From positions 1 through 20,596 of the forward strand of contig JASLCG010000110.1 in the NCBI GenBank assembly GCA_030151885.1: 20,596 nt of DNA, in the 5' to 3' direction. The notes beneath the pieces were generated by a model. The model saw nothing but the letters and a program-made list of their open reading frames with translations, searched no databases and was not told the origin of the DNA. This DNA is from Bacteroides sp. Its GTDB lineage: Bacteria > Bacteroidota > Bacteroidia > Bacteroidales > Bacteroidaceae. Shown piece by piece: positions 15,064-20,596 of this stretch (its first letter is position 1; each line of letters begins with the position of its first letter). Made by a program: the position numbers and the translations under genes.

Positions 15064-18000
15064 ATGCGAAATTACAACTATATACATAACCTACTGGCTA
15101 AGAGAGTACTGTTTACTCTCTTAGCATTATGCCTCGGCCTATCGGTATTTGCACAGGGGCAAATTAAAGTCAAAGGGGTGGTCTTAGACGAAATGGACAT
15201 CCCATTAATTGGTGCTACCATACAGGTAAAAGAGGGTACAAAAGGTGCTGTTACAGATATTGACGGGAATTTCTCTATCTCAGTAAAAGCAAACTCAACC
15301 CTTATTATCAGCTATATGGGGTATGTAAATAAAGAATTGAAGGTGAAGGGTGCTACTACCTATACCATTAAATTACAACCAGACAATGCTCTGCTAGACG
15401 AGGTGGTGGTTGTAGGTTACGGTAGCATGAAGAAGAGCGACTTAACGGGTTCGGTATCTTCGGTTTCTTCCAAAAACATTGAGGGCTTTAAAACAAGCTC
15501 GGTTGTTGGGGCACTTGGCGGACAGGTGGCTGGGGTACAAATTACACAGTCGGACGGTACACCAGGTTCTAGCTTCGACATTAAAGTGCGTGGTGTGGGT
15601 ACGGTAAACGGCGACTCTTCTCCCCTATTTATTGTAGATGGTTTTGAGGTGAGCAACATCGATTACCTATCGAACTCGGATATTGAGACTATTGATATTC
15701 TAAAAGATGCATCGGCAGCTGCTATTTATGGAGCTCGTGCTGCCAATGGTGTGGTTCTGGTTACTACAAAATCTGGAAAAGAGGGAAAACCTGTTATTAC
15801 ATACAACGGTTCGGCTAGTTACAGACGAATAGCGAAGAAACTTTCAGAACTATCTGCATACCAATTTGTAGATTTGCAAATGGAGCTTAACCCTACAAAA
15901 TTCCAAAACACCTACTACAAAGAGGGGTTAGATTTAGACGGTATTCCATATAGATATCAGTCTTTAGAGGATTATAGAGATGTGGCAGGTATTAATTGGC
16001 AAGATGAAACCTTCAAACCAACTTGGTCGCAAAGCCACGACTTTAGCATTTCGGGTGGTACTGAGGGTACACAATATGCAGCCTCTTTCTCTCACTTCGA
16101 CGAGAATGGTATCTTTACAAACAGCGATTATAAAAAAGATACTGGCAAGATACGTTTCAAACAGAAGGTTACGAAAAAGATTAACTTTGAGAGTACCATT
16201 AACTATGCAAACAACACTAAAACAGGTGTAGGTACATCGGGTTCTAGTGGTTCGTTAAACATCTTATCGAACGTTTTAAGAGCAAGACCAACGGGTGGAT
16301 TGGCCACTACAGATTACGATCTATTGAACTCGGTTTTTGACCCATTGGAGTTGCAAGACAACAACAACTTCTCGCAAGTAAACCCTATTAAACAGGCAGA
16401 AGCTGTACACAACAAGGTAAATACAGAGTTCTGGGGTGTAAACCTTGCTCTAAATATTGAGCTGATGAAAGGGTTAAACTTCCGTGCTGCTGGTACATAT
16501 AACACTACAACTAGACGTGCAGACTCTTTCTTTGGTAGCAATTCGAGCCAGGCTTATAGAGGTGGTGGTGCTTACGGACACACCCAAATGAGCCGCGGTT
16601 CAAGACTATCGAACAGTAATACACTTACCTATAAAAAGAAACTGAATAAGAAGAACTCTTTCGATGTTATGATTGGTCAGGAGATGACTTATAACAAGAG
16701 TGAGTTGCTGTATGGTCAAGCAAAAGATTTCCCTTTCGATAACTTGGGCAACGACAATCTTGGCCTTGGGGCTACTCCTAGTAGGGTTACTACCGATAGA
16801 ACAGACAAAAGATTGCTCTCTTTCTTCTCGAGGGTTAACTACAACTACGACAACAGATATATGCTTACAGCAACGGTACGTGCAGACGGATCGACTGTAT
16901 TTAGCGACAATAACAAATGGGGTTACTTCCCCTCTTTCTCTGCTGCATGGCGTGTGTCGGAAGAGGAGTTTATGAAAAACATCTCTTTCATATCGAACAT
17001 GAAACTGCGTCTTGGTTGGGGTACTGTGGGTAACGACCGTATTGCAAACTTCCTATCAAGAGATTTATACATCGATAGTAAATATGGTGTGGGTAACGAT
17101 TTAGTTACTGTTTTAAGTGGTAAACAATTGGCCAATAGAAATCTAAAATGGGAGGGTTCTACAACGCTTAACTTAGGTGTGGACCTTGGTTTCTTTGATA
17201 ATAGAGTGAACTTTACAGCCGATTTCTTTATCAAGAATACAAAAGACCTGCTTCTTGCACAGAGTTTGGCACATGTAACGGGCTTTGATGTGCAGTGGCA
17301 AAACATTGGTAAAATTCAAAATAAAGGGTTAGAGCTTAGTTTGAGTACTACAAACATACAGACTAAGAACTTTACTTGGAATACAAACTTCAACATCTCT
17401 TTCATTAAGAATACGCTGAAATCTCTTCAAGATGGTACACAATCCATCTACTCGGCTACTAAATTTAACTCGAACTTCTCGGGATACGATTATGTGGCAA
17501 ATGTAGGCTCTTCTTTAGGAGAAATGTATGGGTATAAATTTGATGGTGTGTACCAAACATCTGATTTTAATGTAGGACCTGATGGTAAAATGACACTTAA
17601 ACAAGGGGTGCCCGACATCAGTAAACATATCGGTAGAGCTGTTGAGCCTGGTATGGTTAAGTACAGAGATATGAACGGTGATGGGGTAATATCTACAGAT
17701 GATAGAACTGTGATTGGTAACGGTATGCCTAAATGGTATGGTGGTATTACCAATACATTCCAGTACAAAGACTTCGATTTGAGCTTTATGCTTCAGTTTA
17801 ACTACGGAAACGATGTATATAACGCAACTAGAATGTTCAATACACAGTCGCAAGATGAGCGTACCAATCAGTTGGCAGAGGTCGCAGACCGTTGGACGCC
17901 TACACATGCATCGAACCGTGTTCCATCTGCCAAAGGTTATGTGAAGTACGAACTATACTCGCGTTTTATTGAAGATGGCTCTTTCTTGCGTCTTAATAAC

Positions 18001-18219
18001 TTAACATTGGGCTATACACTGCCTAAAAAGGTTACTCAGAAGGCATACCTAAACCGTGTAAGGGTGTATGCTACGGCTCAAAACCTATTCTGCATTACAA
18101 AATACAGCGGCTACGACCCTGAGGTAAATATGAAGAACTCTCCACTGATGCAGAGCTTCGATTGGGGTGCATATCCGAAGAGTAAAGTGTTTAGTTTTGG
18201 TGTAGAAGTACAGTTTTAA
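15064..18219 (+). CDS. SusC/RagA-like TonB-dependent outer-membrane transporter
   Basis: The 1051-residue protein imports oligosaccharides across the outer membrane with TonB-supplied energy. A signal peptide (cleavage after about Ala30, LSVFAQG) precedes a carboxypeptidase-regulatory-like domain at about 34-108 (VKGVVLDEMDIPLIGATIQV onward). DEVVVVGYG at 112-120 is the TonB box region. The plug follows to about 236, with SSPLFIVDGF (185-194) and ILKDASAAAIYGARAANGVV (212-231). The remaining 800 residues form the 22-strand barrel, ending VFSFGVEVQF with the expected terminal Phe. There is no N-terminal secretin/STN domain, so it is of the type not coupled to an anti-sigma factor, which agrees with the absence of a sigma/anti-sigma pair nearby. 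Full-length, no frameshift. Its stop codon overlaps an ATG of the SusD gene by one base. The imported substrate, heparan-sulfate fragments, is inferred from the lyase in the operon. Confidence 0.96.
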   Translation: MRNYNYIHNLLAKRVLFTLLALCLGLSVFAQGQIKVKGVVLDEMDIPLIGATIQVKEGTKGAVTDIDGNFSISVKANSTLIISYMGYVNKELKVKGATTYTIKLQPDNALLDEVVVVGYGSMKKSDLTGSVSSVSSKNIEGFKTSSVVGALGGQVAGVQITQSDGTPGSSFDIKVRGVGTVNGDSSPLFIVDGFEVSNIDYLSNSDIETIDILKDASAAAIYGARAANGVVLVTTKSGKEGKPVITYNGSASYRRIAKKLSELSAYQFVDLQMELNPTKFQNTYYKEGLDLDGIPYRYQSLEDYRDVAGINWQDETFKPTWSQSHDFSISGGTEGTQYAASFSHFDENGIFTNSDYKKDTGKIRFKQKVTKKINFESTINYANNTKTGVGTSGSSGSLNILSNVLRARPTGGLATTDYDLLNSVFDPLELQDNNNFSQVNPIKQAEAVHNKVNTEFWGVNLALNIELMKGLNFRAAGTYNTTTRRADSFFGSNSSQAYRGGGAYGHTQMSRGSRLSNSNTLTYKKKLNKKNSFDVMIGQEMTYNKSELLYGQAKDFPFDNLGNDNLGLGATPSRVTTDRTDKRLLSFFSRVNYNYDNRYMLTATVRADGSTVFSDNNKWGYFPSFSAAWRVSEEEFMKNISFISNMKLRLGWGTVGNDRIANFLSRDLYIDSKYGVGNDLVTVLSGKQLANRNLKWEGSTTLNLGVDLGFFDNRVNFTADFFIKNTKDLLLAQSLAHVTGFDVQWQNIGKIQNKGLELSLSTTNIQTKNFTWNTNFNISFIKNTLKSLQDGTQSIYSATKFNSNFSGYDYVANVGSSLGEMYGYKFDGVYQTSDFNVGPDGKMTLKQGVPDISKHIGRAVEPGMVKYRDMNGDGVISTDDRTVIGNGMPKWYGGITNTFQYKDFDLSFMLQFNYGNDVYNATRMFNTQSQDERTNQLAEVADRWTPTHASNRVPSAKGYVKYELYSRFIEDGSFLRLNNLTLGYTLPKKVTQKAYLNRVRVYATAQNLFCITKYSGYDPEVNMKNSPLMQSFDWGAYPKSKVFSFGVEVQF

Positions 18220-18230
18220 TGGATAATATT

Positions 18231-19925
18231 ATGAAAAAGATTATAAACTCATTTTATATACTTCTGGCTTCGGCTATCCTATTCTCTTGTTCGCTAGACG
18301 AGAATATTTATACCGAAGTAGAGAAGAAAGATTACATGAAGAATGCTACCGAAGCACAAACAGTGTTGCTGGGTGCATACAGAAACATGGTGGAAGAGGG
18401 AATGTATAGATACCACTTGTCGTTGCTATTCTCTATTCCTAGTGATATTGCTAAGGTTACGGGAAATACCATCGATAACTTTAGAAACATCCCTTCAAAT
18501 GCCTATACTAGTTCGCAAACAGAGGTTCAGCAAACTTGGCAAAGTCTGTATAGTGGTGTGTACAATACCAATGATTTTATTGAGCAGTTGAGCCAAAAAT
18601 TTGATGGTTATACCGATGGAGATAAGAGAAGAGCTGCTGTATATATGGCAGAGGCTAGAGCTTTAAGGGGCTTGTACTACTTCGAATTGGTGAGGTGGTT
18701 TGGTAATGTGCCGCTGTTTAAAAGCACGGCTCAGTCTAGCCAACACCCATCTACTTTTGTGCAAGAGAAGCCAGAAGTTATCTATCAGTTTATTGAAGAG
18801 GATTTGCTTTTTGCTATCCAAAACCTACCCTACGCTACTGATGATGATGTAAGGGCAGATAATCGTTTCCGTTTCTCGAAAGGGGCTGCATTGGGGCTAT
18901 TGGCTAAGGTGTATGCTACTTGGGCTGGGTATCCTGTTAACGATAAAAGCAAATGGGAAAAAGCGGCTCAAATGGCAAAAACTCTAGTAGAATCGGGTAA
19001 GCATCAGTTGCTAGACGACTACGAACAGCTTTGGAAAAATACATGTAACGGTATTTGGGACCCTAAAGAGAGCCTTATTGAGGTATCTTTCTTCTCGCCT
19101 ACCATTACAGGAAGACCATCGGAAGATCCTAGTGGCAGAATTGGAAAATGGAACGGGGTAAGTGCAAACGGTATTAGAGCCGTGCGTAATGCAGGTAACT
19201 GGAGGGTAATTCCTACCTTCTTAAGAGATTGGAAAGATAGAAACCTAGATAGAAGATGGAGCATCTCTTTTGCTGATTATAAATATGGTTACGATAAAGA
19301 GAGTAATAAAAATGGTGTGCTACTGCCACTCAGCAAAAATGGTACTTTTGAAGATGCTATGAAAGAGGATGCTAAGGCTGATTTGAAAAAGATATACATC
19401 GAGAATATGTGCCCTGCGAAATGGGATACAGAGAAGTATGTGGGAGATACAAACTACCTGATTGATGCAAATATGTCGAACATCAACTGGTACGTTTTAA
19501 GATATGCTGATGTGCTACTGCTATATGCAGAAGCGCTGAATGAGGTGAATCAACGACCTACAGACGAGGCTCTAGAGGCTATTAATAGCGTAAGAAGAAG
19601 AGCTTTTGGATTGCCAATTAATGTGGCTAACAGCTCGAGCGACTTGAATGCATCTCTTAATTATGCTGACTTCAAAAAGGCTATTATGGACGAAAGAGCA
19701 TACGAGCTATCTTTTGAAGGACAAAGAAGACAGGATTTAGTGCGTTGGGGTATCTATACAGAGAGTATTAAGGGTACAGCGCAAAGTCTGGTAAACTGGT
19801 ATGGAGAGGGTGCAGATTTCTATCAAGCTGTGAACTATACACAGAAAAATAAACACGAACTGCTGCCAATACCGCAAAGAGATCTTGACTTAATGAAGCA
19901 GTGTAAACAAAACCCAGGATGGTAA
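18231..19925 (+). CDS. SusD/RagB-like glycan-binding lipoprotein
   Basis: The 564-residue lipoprotein forms the lid of the SusC transporter and binds the incoming glycan at the cell surface. I start it at the ATG giving MKKIINSFYILLASAILFSC, with lipidated Cys20 followed by SLDEN, an acidic surface-export signal. An ATG four codons upstream (18219) overlaps the SusC stop as TAATG and would give 568 residues; translational coupling could use it. Family motifs, in this start's numbering: AEARALRGLYYFELVRWFG at 140-158 in the TPR-like helical region, RYADVLLLYAEALNEV at 424-439, and DERAYELSFEGQRRQDLVRW at 487-506. The C-terminus LLPIPQRDLDLMKQCKQNPGW is characteristic of the family. Complete and intact. 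It is the last gene of the operon, followed by a strong terminator. Substrate is inferred from context. Confidence 0.95.
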   Translation: MKKIINSFYILLASAILFSCSLDENIYTEVEKKDYMKNATEAQTVLLGAYRNMVEEGMYRYHLSLLFSIPSDIAKVTGNTIDNFRNIPSNAYTSSQTEVQQTWQSLYSGVYNTNDFIEQLSQKFDGYTDGDKRRAAVYMAEARALRGLYYFELVRWFGNVPLFKSTAQSSQHPSTFVQEKPEVIYQFIEEDLLFAIQNLPYATDDDVRADNRFRFSKGAALGLLAKVYATWAGYPVNDKSKWEKAAQMAKTLVESGKHQLLDDYEQLWKNTCNGIWDPKESLIEVSFFSPTITGRPSEDPSGRIGKWNGVSANGIRAVRNAGNWRVIPTFLRDWKDRNLDRRWSISFADYKYGYDKESNKNGVLLPLSKNGTFEDAMKEDAKADLKKIYIENMCPAKWDTEKYVGDTNYLIDANMSNINWYVLRYADVLLLYAEALNEVNQRPTDEALEAINSVRRRAFGLPINVANSSSDLNASLNYADFKKAIMDERAYELSFEGQRRQDLVRWGIYTESIKGTAQSLVNWYGEGADFYQAVNYTQKNKHELLPIPQRDLDLMKQCKQNPGW

Positions 19926-20596
19926 ATTATTTAAATTAATACCTATAGTGATTATTTAAACTCGCCCTGTTGTAAAAAATTACAACAGGGCGAGTTGTTT
20001 TTTAACGTGAGTGATGGTGTTATTAAACACCAGTCATCGAATATAATAGTAATCGAGATAAGACTCTTGTATTTGTCTATATTTCGACTCTAGATAAGGC
20101 AGCTCTATAGTAGCTAAATTGGGCTGCATCTATGAAAAAAACTTTACAAAACATACACTTTTTTATCTATAAGACTTAGATATATAAAATAAGTAAAAAG
20201 GATTATTTGTTAAACCTATTTTTTAAAGAAGACTTTTTCGGCTATAAATGCCCTATCGGGCTTTTTACTATTTCTCTTTGAAAATGTAAAATTGTCTTTT
20301 GTCTTTATCTTACAATTTTATTGGCAGATTATTCTTATTTAATTACAAACTAACCCCATCTATCTGCTACTATTTACTACCCTTTTGATAGTTATTTTAC
20401 ACTACAATATGCTGTAAAACCACACTATCTATGCATAACAGGAGTATTAATATGCTACATACTAACCGATTAAAACCTTTACACCTTCTAAAAGAAGGTT
20501 ACAAATTAACTTATCAACATTTTTATTTGCTAAATATTGGTTAAATATCATATTTGTTGATTTTCTTAATCAGGCAGAATAAAAAGGTAAAAAATC
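19926..20596. other. AT-rich right end without a clear gene
   Basis: Apart from the operon terminator, these 671 bases hold little. A second perfect 7-bp hairpin (TGGTGTT 20015-20021 with AACACCA 20026-20032) lies just after the terminator, and a small one (CCTTCT-AAA-AGAAGG) near 20486-20500. A 30-codon frame preceded by AGGAG is at 20452-20544 but cannot be called a gene. The final 150 bases are probably the leader of a gene beyond the right edge. Confidence 0.45.
19959..20003 (+). terminator. Strong intrinsic terminator of the glycan operon
   Basis: Arms 19960-19975 and 19980-19995 are perfect complements over 16 bp, extendable to 17, around a 4-nt A loop, followed by G and six T residues (19998-20003). 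It starts 34 bases after the SusD stop codon and should end the four-gene transcript. Confidence 0.95.

Noticed and set aside
18219..18230. Earlier SusD start giving four extra residues MDNI
   Set aside because: The next ATG gives a standard lipoprotein signal peptide beginning MKK; the earlier start remains possible through coupling with the SusC stop.
1..20596. CRISPR array, tRNA, rRNA, transposase or integrase
   Set aside because: No regularly spaced repeats, no cloverleaf, no rRNA-like sequence and no mobile-element protein motifs were seen on either strand.

Overview
The window comes from a Bacteroidetes chromosome, most likely a host-associated Bacteroidales. The evidence is a SusC/SusD pair, lipoprotein signal peptides of the Bacteroidetes type, AT-rich intergenic DNA, few Shine-Dalgarno sequences, and two enzyme classes aimed at animal glycans: a GH33 sialidase and a PL12-type heparan-sulfate lyase. 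The genus cannot be fixed from the sequence. I saw no rRNA, tRNA, insertion sequence or CRISPR array.

Left part, 1-2928, all on the minus strand. A helical protein of unknown function runs off the left edge (1-637). Upstream of it lies a GH33 exo-sialidase lipoprotein (743-2389) with its own intrinsic terminator at 681-716. The sialidase follows, 38 bp downstream, a small cytoplasmic protein that looks like a DUF7832-type family member (2428-2928); the two probably share a transcript.

Middle-left, 2929-5234, is gene-poor. Two tiny divergent membrane-protein genes (3423-3629 minus, 3936-4256 plus) sit among non-coding DNA. That DNA contains two islands of clearly higher GC (about 3060-3260 and 4290-4660) with no convincing gene, next to stretches of only about 20% GC. 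A possible terminator at 4848-4886 has no obvious gene in front of it.

Centre, 5235-10203. A WYL-domain regulator is followed, after a strong terminator and about 220 bp of further leader DNA, by a 1237-residue RecQ-like helicase. The helicase has a complete motor core but an unassigned N-terminal region of about 300 residues and a long C-terminal extension; it lacks the RecQ four-cysteine zinc cluster. WYL regulators often control anti-phage modules, so this pair is the best candidate here for an undescribed defence or DNA-maintenance system. A spaced AT-rich direct repeat in front of the helicase is a possible operator.

Right, 10727-19925, is a compact four-gene polysaccharide utilisation operon: PL12-type heparinase II/III lipoprotein, multi-domain surface glycan-binding lipoprotein, SusC-like TonB-dependent transporter, and SusD-like binding lipoprotein. 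Junctions are 14 nt, 21 nt and a 1-nt overlap (or 11 nt, depending on the SusD start), and the operon ends in a near-ideal terminator. In the inferred scheme the lyase cuts heparan sulfate or heparin at the cell surface, the binding protein and SusD capture the products, and SusC imports them with TonB energy. The sulfatases, unsaturated glucuronyl hydrolase and sensor-regulator usually needed are not in the window. The last 590 bases are AT-rich and hold no clear gene.
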